Notes under the pieces: model-generated | Told to the model about the DNA's origin: nothing | What the model saw: only the letters and a program-made list of their open reading frames with translations | Databases searched by the model: none | Assembly (NCBI RefSeq): GCF_031143425.1 | Contig: NC_090444.1 | Location: 1,537,280,782 to 1,537,344,781, forward strand | DNA: 64,000 nucleotides | Direction of reading: 5' to 3' | Source of the DNA: Pleurodeles waltl | Lineage: Eukaryota; Chordata; Amphibia; Caudata; Salamandridae | Shown here: positions 36,701 to 49,789 of the stretch, piece by piece | How positions within the stretch are numbered: position 1 is the first letter of the stretch | Layout of the letters: every line of letters begins with the position of its first letter | Program-made: the position numbers and the translations under genes

Positions 36701-38097
36701 TATGTAGTGCAGTGCTGTATTTTACATCTCTCGGTAGGCGTTTTTCTTGTTTTCGTCTAACTATTAACTTATTCTATTTGTACTTGTTTTCCTCCTAGGA
36801 AGTCCACCTTTCTGTGTGCCTCATTTTCTGATGATAACACACTTATACCCACTTTCCATTCCAACGCTAATCACAGTACAGCGATAGGAGCATAGACTAT
36901 AATTGTGATATCATTAGCAAAACAAGAACCTCAAAATGGCAATTTTGCCTCAGTCACTAAACAGCAGAAAATGAAATGGAAACTGCAGATACTTGTTTTC
37001 GTGAGAATTAAAATCAAGATAACTTTGGCAAAGCACGTTATAGGAAGATGCTGTACAACAGACTTTTTTTGTCTAACATGTTACACTGCTTTAAAATCTG
37101 TTTGATGGACACACATAAATAGCAAGCTTTGTGTAGTTAGTTGATCTGAAGCTTGTTAATAGCATGTATATATATTAGGTCACAAAATAGTGAGAGTGCT
37201 AGGCCGTGCTGATCAGTCTGTTTCTGCCCAGACTGGCATTTTCTTGTTTCTCTTGAATGTTGGCAAATAAATGTTCCATGCAGATAGTGCACTTTTTACA
37301 GAATGCATGTTGGCTAAGCACTTAACTAGAATTTATGAGCTGATGATACGGGATGTTTTTATCGGGATGGAATGGTTTCAGAGATTTTCTCCTTCTCCTC
37401 AAGAACGCTCCATTTTCAGGGTTCCCATGATGACAGAGACTCTCTCATCACTTTTCAGATGGTTTGTCAAATGTGTGCCAATAGCTGTTACTTAACCACT
37501 ACCTGGGTCGAAAATAAATTCTCAGCTAACTCTCAGCAAACATCACACACACCTGCTATCCTGCTTTTTAACCTATCAAATAAAATCCATTAAATATGAA
37601 TGTGGTGCACCCTTCCTGCTGTGCCCTTTCACCCCTAAAACCGCACAGCCCATCATCAACCAAGCAATCTGCTCTCTGAACGCCATCCTGAGCAACAAAT
37701 TATGGACAAGAGAGTAATCAATCCTCATCAAACTGCCCTTCACTGGACTGAGTTTTTCTACTTCCATGTTCTTGTCACCGCCTTCCACAATCATACATAT
37801 CAGTTGATCATTACTCAGGGGTTCTCCCATGAGTCCCCCCAGTTCTGATTCCATGGGATCTGCTATATTTCTCTCCCAAACATCACAAAGATGCAGGATT
37901 TCCTGGGCACTTTCCTGTCTTTTCCACCCTCCATTGCCTACATTTACCAACATTTCATCTTCAACAGTCACCTCTGTCAGATTCACTCATCCAGCCAGTT
38001 GCACCTATCTTTCACACTGTAATAGCCACCTGTGCCCCATGGGATAATTTATTTACAATTACATCTTTGCCCTTCATCACTGCTCAGCTTAATTCCC
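36701..38097. other. Unassigned DNA with a 136-codon minus-strand open frame
   Basis: The frame at 37576-37986 (minus) is the longest in this stretch not explained by a repeat. Its product is acidic in the N-terminal half (ESELGGL, EVEKLSP) and hydrophobic near the C-terminus. No domain, signal peptide or splice context was recognised. It may be chance, an exon remnant or part of an unrecognised element. Confidence 0.3.
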
Positions 38098-38741
38098 TAA
38101 GAGTGAGATCTATTAAACTTTGATGCAACACAACGCTTCAAGCAAAGTTGTGTCAAAAGGAGAGAGCAGAAATGCTCCATATCTATTAAAATATGATGCA
38201 GTTCTGCTCTCTCATAGCTCTCGCACAATTCTGGCTGCCTAGTGCCGATTGGGGACTCTTGTGCCATGAAGAAAGGGTGCCTGCATTGTGGTCAGAACAG
38301 ATTGCTTGTGCAGGAAGTGATAATGTCTTGCACAAAAAACATTCTTAGACAATTATTCCTCTTTGTATGTGTGCTAAAAAATGCAGCACGTGTGAAGATG
38401 CAGTAACAAGGAAAAAAAAGATATTTCTCCTTGTTACATCAGCCCCCGGTATGTGCACCATTCTGGGCAATCTCATATTTACTGACTTTAGTCATAGTAG
38501 ATTTGTGTCAAAACACAACACCTGGGTATGCCCACTCTCCACTCAATTAACGCATCCCTAATGCAAGGTAACACATGGCAGTGTGATGTGCTGCCTTGAG
38601 TTACTTTTGGTTTATAATCCTATGCAAAACCATACAAATCTTGTTTTGCGTGGCTTGGTAAATCTCAACATGGATTTTCCACCAGAACTAAGCCACAAAA
38701 GTAATGCAATTTCAGTGCAAAGTCTTAGTAAATCTGGACCC
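38098..38741. mobile_element. Possible MITE with AGATYTAYTAA termini
   Basis: The left end contains GAGATCTATTAAACTTTG. The right end reverse-complemented contains CAGATTTACTAAGACTTTG, so the ends look like decayed inverted repeats. Flanking TAA (38098-38100) against AAA is a weak 3-bp duplication. An internal copy of the left-end word (ATCTATTAAAATATGATGCA near 38180) suggests a tandem or rearranged terminus. No coding frame is present. Confidence 0.4.
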
Positions 38742-38925
38742 AAATCCCACCAGTCCTTTATCCAAATATTCTCTGTACATGCAATTTGATTCTATAAAGT
38801 CTATTCAACCAGTCACTGCGTACTGGCATTTACAGTCATTGTCTTTGATAGTTTCCTGTTTAGGATCCTACAACATACCACAATATGTTCGCTATTTCTA
38901 GCCCTGTTAATTCTCCTTTTTATCT

Positions 38926-38951
38926 TTAATTTAATTTAATTTAATTTAATT
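38926..38951. repeat. (TTTAA)n microsatellite
   Basis: Five uninterrupted TTTAA-type pentamers lie in otherwise AT-rich DNA. Confidence 0.9.
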
Positions 38952-40660
38952 CAGTACATTTGTAAAAATGGTCTACTTACCCTTTACCTCTCCTCACATC
39001 CAATTTCCAACACTCTCCAATCAGGCTTTCATATACTTGACAAAATAACACTTGATAACACAGGATTGACGGCACATGCTCAAGCCAATTTCCATACATA
39101 AACAAGAATTAATTTCTCCTCATTGGAGCACATATCGTCAGCATAAATTATTTCCTCACAATTCCATTCAAGTTTTATTGAGCTGCAAACGTGAGACTCT
39201 ATAACCTACCTCTTTAATTCCTTCAACGCTTCACCTGCCCTTCTTCACTGTTAACTGAACTCACCTGTTCCTAATTTTAGTGTCCTTCCCTGACAGTGCC
39301 ATGTCTAACTGGGGTTTTCATACACTATAGCCTTTCCAAATTCTTCCTCAGTTCCCCAGTCAACTCACCAGCACAGTATTTCCTGAAAGCCACTTGCCTC
39401 TATGTCTCCTATCTCTGAATAATCTGTGTACCTTTTCCTCATAATCCCATTGTTTCTTTGTGCATTAAAATGTGTAAAGCTAGAAGTAGACTAGTTACTC
39501 TGAAGTAAATTCTCATATGTTATTATTCGAGATCTTTCATCACTAAGTTTCCCTATTCTACTCTACAACTATCAGGTCTGAAGTATTTGTTTTTATCTAT
39601 TTAGATGTTTAAAGACTGCAACCTGGGCCCTGGTGCTGTTGAAAGTGGAGTAATGTGTTTAGTATCAAGGAACCAATACAGACAGTAGGTATGAATACAA
39701 AAGATAGGCGCACATAAAAATGGTATAATGATATATAAGGCATTGGTGCATTTACATTGCACCTTTGAGATAGGTGGTTATGGACAGGTTAACTTCAGGT
39801 TAACTTCAGATAGGCATTCTGGTTACCAGATAAGCTCAGAAGGGCAAATGCATGAATTGTTCGTGAACTGCAGCACGAAAGGGCTACTATGAGAGAATCT
39901 AGTTATCTGTTAAAGAGGCAGTGTTATACTATTAAATTGCTTATTTTAGAAGCAGTGCTTGGTACCACTTTTAGAATTTAAAATGAGACATGGCTTAACT
40001 CGAAGCTGTTTGCAGATAGCCCAAGATGGAGAGTTTGCTGAGTAAGCAGTCTGGCTTGTCAGAATGGCAGCCTTGAAAATAGTACAGTAGATTTGAAATG
40101 GACGTGTGCTTGAAAGGAAAGCTTGGACAGATCTGGTAAAAAAAATTCTAAAAATTGTACAGGATGGCTAGTACATTGAGTTATTGCTTTCCCCTTCATC
40201 GTTTTGAAAAAAGAGGAGTGTCTATAGAGTGGCTTAAAGTTTGCAACTACCAAGTAGACAAGTAGAGAATATTCTTGTGAGAACTGAGAGCTATCAATGT
40301 TTCTATCCTTTTAAGGATATCTGTGACTCTATGTAGAAAATGTGAAATTTGTAGTATACAGTGAGTATGGATGAGAGCCATTCCTGGACCTCCTGCTACA
40401 TGAAGGTGTCACTGAAGAGGATCACCTCCTCTTTGGCAGGGTTGTGTTTTAAGTATATGGATTAAATCTGAGACTGCATAAAACCCAGATATAATGGATG
40501 GATATAATTTGCCATATATCATAGGCTGACAAAACCCTCCGGTAGAGTTCGGTGGCATAGGCACATCGGTGTGTTGCAGTTTATTGCCTTGCAAGCAGTA
40601 ATATTCAGATGCTTCAGTTACTAAATAAATAGAATGGGGTGATATTCTTACAGTTGTCAT
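38952..40660. other. Unassigned intergenic DNA
   Basis: The first ~500 bases are pyrimidine-rich on the + strand, the remainder purine-rich; no gene or transposon end was recognised. Two direct AGGTTAACTTCAG words sit near 39787-39810. Confidence 0.4.
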
Positions 40661-40665
40661 ATTGT

Positions 40666-42152
40666 TAGTGAGGGTAAGACCCCATTTGGAGGACCACAGG
40701 GCAGACAGGGGTTAGGGCCACAACTGTGATTGTTGAGGTTGTTTGATACTGGTGTCCCGGGGAACCATTATCCTACTGCTCTCCAAACTGGGCCAAGTGC
40801 AACCCTTTCAGCACTTGACGTTCAGGGTACCAGTACTAGGAGTTGCAGGCTTTTTAAGGAGGTAGTTTAGTTTTAATAGCCCAGAACACAACAGTCAAAC
40901 AACGGGTACAATAATATACTGCCTAGCTTAATTTAATGCAAAAGAAAGTACTTTTAAATTCACAGCAGAACTAAATCTTGCACAATCCAATTAATATGTT
41001 ATAAATGGTTGTCATGTGTTGCCTTTTAACCATGAGGTGCAACACTTCTTCTCCCTACTCTTGTAACTGTCTTCCCTCCAGATTTTCGGGGAGATTCTAC
41101 CAACATTACTATCCACACTATTTTATGACATAGCCAAGGATTAGGCTCAGGTGAAGATCACTCAAACATTCTCATGAGTCAAGTGTCAACTCAGATCTAG
41201 GTCTTTTTTTCCACCTTTGCACGAAAAAGTCTCAAGTGGGTGCAACAGATTTGCCCATGCATCAAAGCTTCTCCTTCATTCATATTTCCAGCTGTGCCGT
41301 GCGGTGCAAGTTGGTATTCGGTGGTGGTCCGGGCTGCACAATTGCCATGGATGGAGTTTGCGCCCTCAGGAGGTAGACTCCAGCAATCTAAGTTGCTGCT
41401 GTGCTGGCATGCACAGGACGATCTTCACAGGACATGCTCTGGTGGCAGGCCTATGTAGTGGCATTTGTCTACAGCAGCAGCACCCCACTAGGGATAGTGA
41501 AACTTGCGAAAGTTGTAGCCTCCAGGCCATCTCTTCACGGTGTCTGCTGGCAGGAACAGTAGCTTGGATGTTTTGGGTCTTCTAGCTTCATCTATCTCCT
41601 TCTCTTAATGAGCAATGGTAGGACCACTCTCTGAACCTGTAGCAAGATGCCTGTCAAAACATAATGACACACCCAGGTACAGTCATATTTACAGGTCCTC
41701 AACAACTGCACAGGTGACCTTCACAGTACAGGTCACTTGTGGTTGCTTTCATGGGCTTGTCAGCATCCTCAGGCTATGCTGGAAATTTCCCGGGATCCTT
41801 GGGTAGGTTGTGGTGCACTGCCTTACTTGATCAAGAAACACTTGAGACTGGAACAAAATAGAGTGGTTTGGATCCCATTTTTATACACAGTTTCTTGACA
41901 TGGATCCACTGCTTCATGCTTCAGAACTGACTTGGTTTGGTTGCCTTTACTTTATGCAAAGTAATGGCTAGTACAGCAGATAGTAATGGGGCTGGCTCCA
42001 AGCAGGAGTACCCAAAACAGGAGTGCAGTGAAGTGGATGATCTCTGCACATAGCTGCCATCTGACTTCCTGAAGTAGCAATCAAAGACAAACAAATGTCA
42101 AGTCTGCCTAGACATATCCTCATTTTGAGCAACAGAAACTGCATTCCCACTC
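40666..42152. repeat. Probable old LTR-like repeat, unassigned
   Basis: The segment starts TGTTAGTGAGG and directly abuts the family A element at 42153. Base composition and small overlapping frames (41217-41585) resemble the GC-richer middle of the other LTR-like elements. I found no convincing end or target duplication, and sequence similarity to families A or B was not established. Confidence 0.25.
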
Positions 42153-44278
42153 TGTTAGACCAGTCAGCCTTAGGGTGGTCTTCCTCCCAAATGTTTTACC
42201 TCCACTCCTCCTGTTTTATGAACCCATTTTTCATTGGCTCCTAGGACTTTGCACACTTTATCACTGCAAACCAGTAGTAAAGTGCCTGTGCTCTCTCCTT
42301 TAAAATTGATTACATTCGATTACACCCAATAGCCACATTTAATGTATTTGTAAGTCCTTAGTAAAGTGATATTGCAGGTACCCGCCTCAGTAAAATAAAT
42401 GCTACTAGTGGGTGTGCTGCACTGATTGTGCCACCCACTTACGTAGCCTCTCAAACATGTCCCAGTCCTACCACCGCAGAATGTATGTGCAGTTTTAAAC
42501 TGACATTTCAAGCTAGCAAAATAAACCTTTTGCCAGGCCTAAACCTTCCTTTCTGACACATTAAGTCACCCCCCGGGTAGGCCCTGAACAGCCCATAGGG
42601 CGGGTTGTATTGTATTTAAAACAATGGAAATTCACTTTTAAGCTTTACATGTCCTGGTAGTTAAAGTCTGATTTTTCACTACTGAAAAGGTGTAGCTCTC
42701 CCAAAGGATAACATTAGATTACCTAATCATGTTTAATGTGATAATATTTTATTGGGAGTAAGTAAGAAAGTCATGTCTGGTGTCTGTAGAACTGTAATTT
42801 GAAACCATCTTCAATGGTAAAGTCGGATTTTAAGTCACCATTATGAAAATGTGAGTTTTAGAAAGTTGGAATTTTCTTCTCCTAACCATTTTGTTCCTGC
42901 AGCCTTTTCCTGAGTCACATAACTAGATATGAGTGGCAGTTGGCTTTTGTATATTCTCCCAGATAGCCACAAAATAGAGGGACTAGGTGTGTGTGAATGG
43001 GCCATCACTTGCAGGATGTGTGGCAAAGCTGTGCACAGAACAAATTACACATCAATAGGCGGGGCCCTGATCACTAACAAATAACTTCATACTAGCCTTT
43101 CATGCCTGTCAGGCTGGAGCCAGGGCAGGGAAGCAGGAAATGCCAGGCACCTCTATAGGGAGGAAATCCAGATGCTACTACTACTTCAGAGCTGTCACCA
43201 GGTATAAATATTGGAATACACGCCTGGACCTGTGGATATTACAGAAGAAGGAAACCCCACTGCTCTGCATGAAAGAAAGACTTGACCTGCACCCTTCATC
43301 CCAGGCTTCAGAGATATAACAAGCTTCAGAGGCCTCCCTCTGCCTAGCTGACTTACTACCTGGGCCTGCGACTAGTACTGCCTGAGCCCTTCCAGCCTCT
43401 GCTGGAATGAGTTCCTGATCCCCAAGAAGTGCCCCCCAGGTCCTGGACCCTTGGTGTGGTATCCATTGAGCTCCTCCCTGAAGGAAGGAATAAATCCTGA
43501 AGTTTTGGGCCCTTGGCAAACACAAAAAGGACTGTTTATGTCAAGATCTTGCAGCCCGTACTGACCACAAACACAAAGCTTCAGTTACCCTCACTCTGCT
43601 CTACAGCGATGATCAGCAACACAAGATCTGCACTTCTCGGTACAGCACCAACAGCCCGTGGTGATGACCAATTTGAATCTCCAGCCAAGACCATCCGTGA
43701 TGCCCGACAGGATATTCATGCTATAGCGATGACAGTTCACGACAGCTCGTCTGCTCTTTGTACTACAGCAACAACATTCTCGATGGTTCCTCTACCCCGA
43801 ATGAAACACTTTGTACAGGACTGCAGAAAGTAACTTTTGAAGCAGGACTAACGTCTTCCCTCTATCCAGCCCATGCTCTATCTTGGCCGGCTTTACTTTC
43901 ACCCCAATTTGCATGACCAGATACCGTGAATGACACTTTGTGCTTTTTGGTGCATTACTTGCCTAAAATCTTTTGAATTGCATATCTCTGGTTCCACTGA
44001 TTGGATTTTTGTTGTTTTGGCCTCAATTTATTACATTTTACTCTATTGTTTCTAAATTGGTATGGGATATTTCTTGTGTTGTGTTTCTTTGCTCCTGTTT
44101 GTGTGCTGCATAATTACTTTACACAGTGCCTCTAAGTTAAGCCTGATTGCTTTTGTGCCAAACTATCAGAGGGTTAAGCACAAGATACATTAGTGATTTT
44201 TCATGTTTCACTCTGCCAAGGATTGTAGCTGTTGCTTGAGTAGCATTTCACCCCCTCTGACTAACCCAGTTTCTCACA
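42153..44278 (+). mobile_element. LTR-like element, family A, old copy
   Basis: It starts TGTTAGACC and ends TTTCTCACA. It is collinear with the reverse complement of 21081-23421. Shared landmarks are CACTGCAAACCAGTAGTAAAG against CACTGCTAACCAGTGCTAAAG, TTGTAAGTCC, TGCTACTAGTGGG, ACATGTCCTGGTAGT, AAAGTCGGATTTTA and a common 3' end with 1-977. No exact target duplication remains: CACTC lies before the element, and a 4-of-5 CACTG is found only if the end is shifted by two bases. The middle (43560-43830), where the 21-kb copy has its 80-bp CpG array, has lost most CpGs. The 106- and 114-codon frames inside are not recognisable. Confidence 0.65.
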
Positions 44279-45849
44279 CTGACCTGAAGGTAAACTGAGG
44301 GGCTTAGCCATATGCACCCTGAGGACCAGTTGCTGAAAGACATTCAGCAGGCTCTGTGAACATGGAATTGAGGCAGGAGGGTGCTCTGCTGGTTGTGGAG
44401 GGGCTGTGCAAGATGCCTCGACTGGCAGGAGAGGAGTGAAGAAGACTGGCACAGAAAGCCAATAAAACCATCACACTGCAAGGGGACCTGTTTGAGGCCT
44501 TGAGGTCTGTTGAAAATGCTCCTGGTGTCTAAGGCTCACCAATAGGAGTTAAATGGGCCAAAGATCTCCAGAATCTGCATAACGGGGCCCACGTTATGCA
44601 CCTTGGAAGATTTACCCATTTTGAACATACCAGCCCAAGAAACTGCACACATGGTGCTCCACAGTTAATGCCTTCTATTACCCTGGGAGTGGGTCAGGGC
44701 CTGAGGTCAGCACAGACTTCATATTTTTGAGAAAGCAAGTGTACATGGCACTCCCTCACCCAAAAGCTATTTGTTTCAGTGGGTCTGAATCTCCCGGGCC
44801 CAAGGGAATCCCCATTCTGCCCCAATGTTTAGTGAGGCTATGGGTGGCCCAGGCGGGGCTGGAACACAGTAGTTAAGCGTTACACCTAAACAAGGCAAAA
44901 CAAAACAAAAGAAATCTGTGCAGCGCAAGGCTGCAGAAGAAAGTGCCAGAAGCCACTAATTACATATTCACAACTCAGCGAGGGAGTACACCACAATGTC
45001 CTGTGTGGGCTTTATTTGCACATGTTATGGCCTCTGTGATGCCCCAAAATGGGTAGGGGTACTACTAACATTTCTGAAGTGTATTTTAGAAGCTGCAGGA
45101 CATGGAGTAGCCCGCCAGTACTGGTTTAAGAAATTAACCCTAGTTTCATAGGCCCTAGGATGCAGGAACTGGGGAGAGTATTCGGCTTATTTCCAAGCAC
45201 TTCCAGAGCTGGAACATTACAGCTTGCAAGTACTGACACTTCTAGTGGTTGGTCCTATAGCTGCATTTTATGTGGTTAGGTGAAAGTAAAGGAAGATTCT
45301 GACACATTATTTTGACTTGTAATGCTTTTATTAATGGTAATGATTGCATTTAAAATGGTTATTGGGTCCATTGGTATAATGGTAATTTCTAACATGTTAT
45401 TATAGTTCTTCTTATTGTGGTGACCCCCTGACAAGGCCAATATGATAGCTCTATATAATGATGTGGTGACTCCCCGATTCACCCTTATGGTAACTCCATT
45501 GGAGTTCTCCTGAGTAGGACATCCTAGATTTCGCGACACGAGGCCTCTGTCCATATTTGAACAAACTAGTATCCCCATTGCTGTGCTGCACAGGCTCCTT
45601 GTCAACATAATCTCTGCCTTCATGTCCATGTTGAACCTCAAGAAATAAACAATAGGTTACTCTGAAGTTCCTAGTGTTCATACTTGGGCTCCAGGCATGC
45701 CACACTTCAGTAATGTATGGATCTAAACATTAATGAACTGCTATTACTAAATCTAAACATTAATAATAAACAGATTTAGGTGAAACAAAAATGCATATCC
45801 GCTATTTCTATGCAGGTTCTTCATTTAGAACATAAGTATCAAAAATTGG
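44279..45849. other. Unassigned intergenic DNA
   Basis: No gene or clear transposon boundary is seen. A 121-codon minus frame (45276-45641) has repetitive ATT-rich codon content (TITINKSI) and no domain. Confidence 0.4.
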
Positions 45850-47400
45850 GTTAATATTTTGTAGAGGATTGCCCCTACAAATTCAATAAACACAATCTGG
45901 TTAGGTCAAAATAAAGTTCTCGGGTCAGCCCCTGGTAGATATGGCACAAGCAGCATTCAACCCCAGAAATGTGTGTATTAGATTCAGGAAGTACCAACAA
46001 TTTTAACTTTTAAACATAACACATTCAAATTTCCAACCCAAGGTACACAACTAGAAGAATAATTTAGCAATCAAAAAGACCTCAAGATCATTAAAATAGG
46101 TTAAGGGTGATCAATGATATGAATTTTCACAGTTTTGTGGCAAAAGCACCACTGAAAAGAACTGTTTGTTGTTGATCTGGACCTAAGTGCAATTTCAGGT
46201 CAAAGGTGATGGTGTATAGGTAGGATACATCAAGTGGGTATCCTAGTCAAAGTCTTTACCTGTGCTGAACTCCCTCTTAAGACATTTGTTTTCACACACA
46301 AAACATAGAGCCAGACAAAGATTTTGTGGCTGCTCAGGGTGCTTCTTCAAATTAAAAGATTTGCAGTCCCGCCCAGTCCACGATTTTACCTTTGGACATT
46401 TATAGAAACCAAAATAATTCAGTGGGGCAAAGGCAGAGGCTGTACCCTGGTTGGGCTTCACGTGGCCAGATAGTTTTAATGCAAGGCCATGCTTCTCCTG
46501 CTTTCAGCATTCGAAAAGCTCTAAGTGGGAAAAACCTGGTATTGTCACCTATCTAGGATGTGACCTCTCTGGTAAAAACTCACACTTTGTCCCAGTCCTC
46601 CAAAGGCAGAGAAAACGACTAACTCTCACTTCATTTAAATGGGAGGAAAGTTCCTTCTGGTCAGTTCTGCAGCTCCTAACTCCTCTGGACAGGATTTTAG
46701 GCACCATGTCTCTCTCAAGCCAGGGTTTCTGCAGGCCTAGTCCTCTGTGGACAGCTAAGCCATCATGGAGCCAGGAGTCCTTCTGCAGTTTGTTACGCTG
46801 AAACAGGCAAAAAGGATGCCAACCACTTTAGAGAACAGTTCCAGTCCCTGGGTCCTGGCAATAGTCAGTAGTCTTTGAGTCCTGAGTCCATGAGTAATAA
46901 CACTTCTTAAGGCAGTATTCCATCTTTTTCTTCCAACAGTGCCTTCTTCTTCAGTTGTTGTATTCTAAGGTCCAGGAACATTCTGAGGTGCTGGTGTTTA
47001 AGCTGCCAAAGTTATGCTGTGTACTAGTCAGTGACTGAAGAATGCATTCCACCCAATCATAACTATTTTCTCACAGTCCATCACTTACTTTTGCAACAGT
47101 TCCTCTTTGCCTTAATACAAATGTATGAAAGAGCCACTTTTTTCAATATGGCAGAGTCCTTCTGCCACTAGGAAGGCCTTTTTCAGCTCCCTGACCACTC
47201 CACTATTTAGATTAGTTCTACTCCTACCTGACAAGGTCCAAAAGGTTCTCGCCCCCCTGTGAATGGAGCCTGTCTGTCTAAGAGGGTCCTGGGAATGAAT
47301 AGGAGACACCCTCCCTGGCACCTCCAAGTACAATGAGCTGTTCTTTGCTCTGCCAACTATTTGCCATCTATTCCTTTCCACCCAGATCGCAGAAGCCTGC
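45850..47400. repeat. Degraded interspersed repeat, family B copy 2
   Basis: It is aligned in order with 8870-10085 as described there (GGTAGATATGGCACAAG, GACCTAAGTG, GATTTTACCTTTGGA, TTTTAGGCACCATGTCTCT, CCAGGGTTTCTGCAGG). The match fades after about 46.8 kb, so the right border is approximate. No protein motif was found. Confidence 0.45.
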
Positions 47401-49210
47401 TATATCTTGCTAAGTAGTTAGTGGTGGACACCTGTTTGTCCTTCCTGAGCTCAGAGGCAATCCATTGTCATCTGAGCCAGGATCATTAACTTTCCCAGCC
47501 AAAGATATATTTTCCAGTCTTGAAGGTGTGATGAGTGACATAACTGGGTTTAAGCCTATCATACATTTTTCTATACGTACATTTCCACTCAAGATAGAAA
47601 AAACATCGATTTCAGAATGAATTATGATTTTTAGAATTGAGTAGGAAATACATATGAAGGAATTTTCTAGCATTTTCCTATGTAGAGCTATGAAATTAAA
47701 TATTTTCATCATACCGAGGCCTGTCCTATGGAAAATATAGCTGGACCTACACAGTCAAAATCAGCATATACATTTATACTTTTTAAATATAGCATATGTC
47801 ACCTTTTTTATACATTAGGCATCCTGCCTTGTGGGTTTAACAACGTACACTGTAGGATGGGGGTCTTAATATTTTAAGACATAAAAATAGGTATTCCTGC
47901 ATGGCAAAAGCCAAGTTTCCCAGCTGCCAGCAGGCAAAGGTTCCCCATATATGTGAGTATTTTAAATGCACACTGCAGACTAAATATGAATTTAACTCCC
48001 ATGTATGCATTTTTAAGCAACTTACAATGGATGTACAGGAAAATGACATTGACCAATTGGGTGAAACCAATTTTATCAATGTCATTTAAGAACCAGAGCA
48101 CCTGCACTGTGGTAATACCAGGAAAGATTCTGGTTCAGAACAAGGCTAACCTTGGGTGACAGTGCAGAAAATATACATTTTCTACAATTTGCTACAATAA
48201 CATTAACAAATTAAAAAAAAAGAAATCACAAATTATTAAAACCAGGAAAAAATGTAACACTTTTTAATTGTTTTAATTTAAAGGCTCACTGAAGATACTA
48301 GATGCATGCTAAAGGAGAGGATATGATACAATGAATGCAATGCATCACCATAAAAAGAATACATTGTTTATAAAAAATGATTTTAGAATTGTCAACAACT
48401 CAAGATAAACAGATATGTAATGACGAACAAAAAATATGAACAATAATGATTTCTGACTTCGCAAAGGAGAGCTCAAAAATAAAGAGACCTGTAAGACAAA
48501 TGTCAATCAACATTTTAGGAAACTATAAATTTGGGAAACTTCTTCTTATAAAATACAAAACACCCCAATGTCATCATTATAAAAAGGCAAAATTCAATTC
48601 TATATGGAGGGAAAAGAACAAAGCCTGAGGAATTAAAACAAAAAATGCATGTAGGCCTCTGATTACATCTTTCTTTGTGAATACAGACAGAAAAATAATA
48701 GTCGATGCTCACAATACTATCCTGAGCACAAGTTATGTTTACAGTCATCACAAAGCTTTAGCTACACCTGGGAACAGGGTTTCATCAATATCTGGATTCC
48801 TTAATGCTCACTGACTCTCTCTCTCTCTCTCTGGAACTCCGACTTCTAACAAAAATAGCTGCTTTTCCCAGCCAGTGCCAATTTCAGTATACCAACTCCA
48901 CAGCTACTCTACCTCCAGTGCATCAACAGAAACATAGCGGACATATGCAGCAAAGGCCCTTTGACACGGAAGGCACATGTGCAATACAGTGAGCTTGACC
49001 TGAGCTGCTGGTCTGCAACAATTCAGGATTTCTATCCTGCACATGTGCAGGAAAGTAACTCCTCACTAATGCACCATAAATCACCACATTCTTGCCCTAC
49101 ATAAACCAGCAAAGTGCAGCATGGATACCACTGACTGCTGTCACTGTGAACTGGGATGGAGGGGCAGCTGCTATGGATGAATGCCAGCAGTGGTCAAAAC
49201 AATACATAAT
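47401..49210. other. Unassigned intergenic DNA with a short (CT)9 tract
   Basis: No gene is recognised. A (CT)9 microsatellite lies at 48815-48832. The last ~200 bases, before the tandem monomers, may belong to the LINE 5' region. Confidence 0.4.
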
Positions 49211-49214
49211 GCAA

Positions 49215-49625
49215 CTCCGAAGCGACTTTGCACGGACTACCTCTCCCAACATCCACAGGGTCAAGGAAGCAGCCCTTTCAGCTGTTCATCTGCCACCAAA
49301 TTGGGATGCATTTTTATGCGCTGTAAAGCATCCATCAGGCACCCACAGGGCGGGAAGCGACGCTGCACGGAAAACATTTCCCAACATCCATGGTGTCAAG
49401 GAGGAGGCCCTGTCAGCTCTTCACTTGCCACCAACTTAAGACACATTTTAGTGCTATAAAGAGCTCAGAAGACACCCACAGCACGGGAAGCGACGCTGAA
49501 TGGACTACCTGTCCCAACATCCACAGGGTGAAGGAAGCCGCCCTGTCAGCTCCTCACCTGCCGCCAATTTGGGATGCAGTTCAGCCTATGAAGCGCTCAT
49601 CAGGCACCCGCAGCGAGTGTGCCTC
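49215..49625 (+). repeat. Three ~134-bp tandem monomers upstream of the LINE
   Basis: The word AAGCGAC starts at 49220, 49355 and 49488, so units are 135 and 133 bases. Each unit repeats CCCAACATCCA, GGTCAAGGA/GGTGAAGGA, CAGCTCTTCA-like, TGCCACCAA and CACCCACAG words. The array lies just before the LINE-like ORF1 remnant on the same strand. Tandem 5' monomers acting as promoters are known in some LINEs (mouse L1), so a promoter role is a reasonable guess; it could also be an unrelated minisatellite. Confidence 0.75.
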
Positions 49626-49789
49626 ACTGCGCCCAGAAGCTGGGCCGGGCCCTCCCTCTTGGCCCTGCAATGCACCTTCCCAGTGATATTTGCTGTGTTT
49701 ATCTGAAGGTTAGGGCAGATAGGGAAAGGAAGTGTACAGTTCTGGCCTCCAAAGAGCGCCCATTAACTACAACAATTATAATATTTCTC

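Noticed and set aside
40666..42152. Complete LTR element abutting family A
   Set aside because: It has a TG start but no matching CA end with a duplicated flank, and no established similarity to the other families; listed only as low-confidence repeat.
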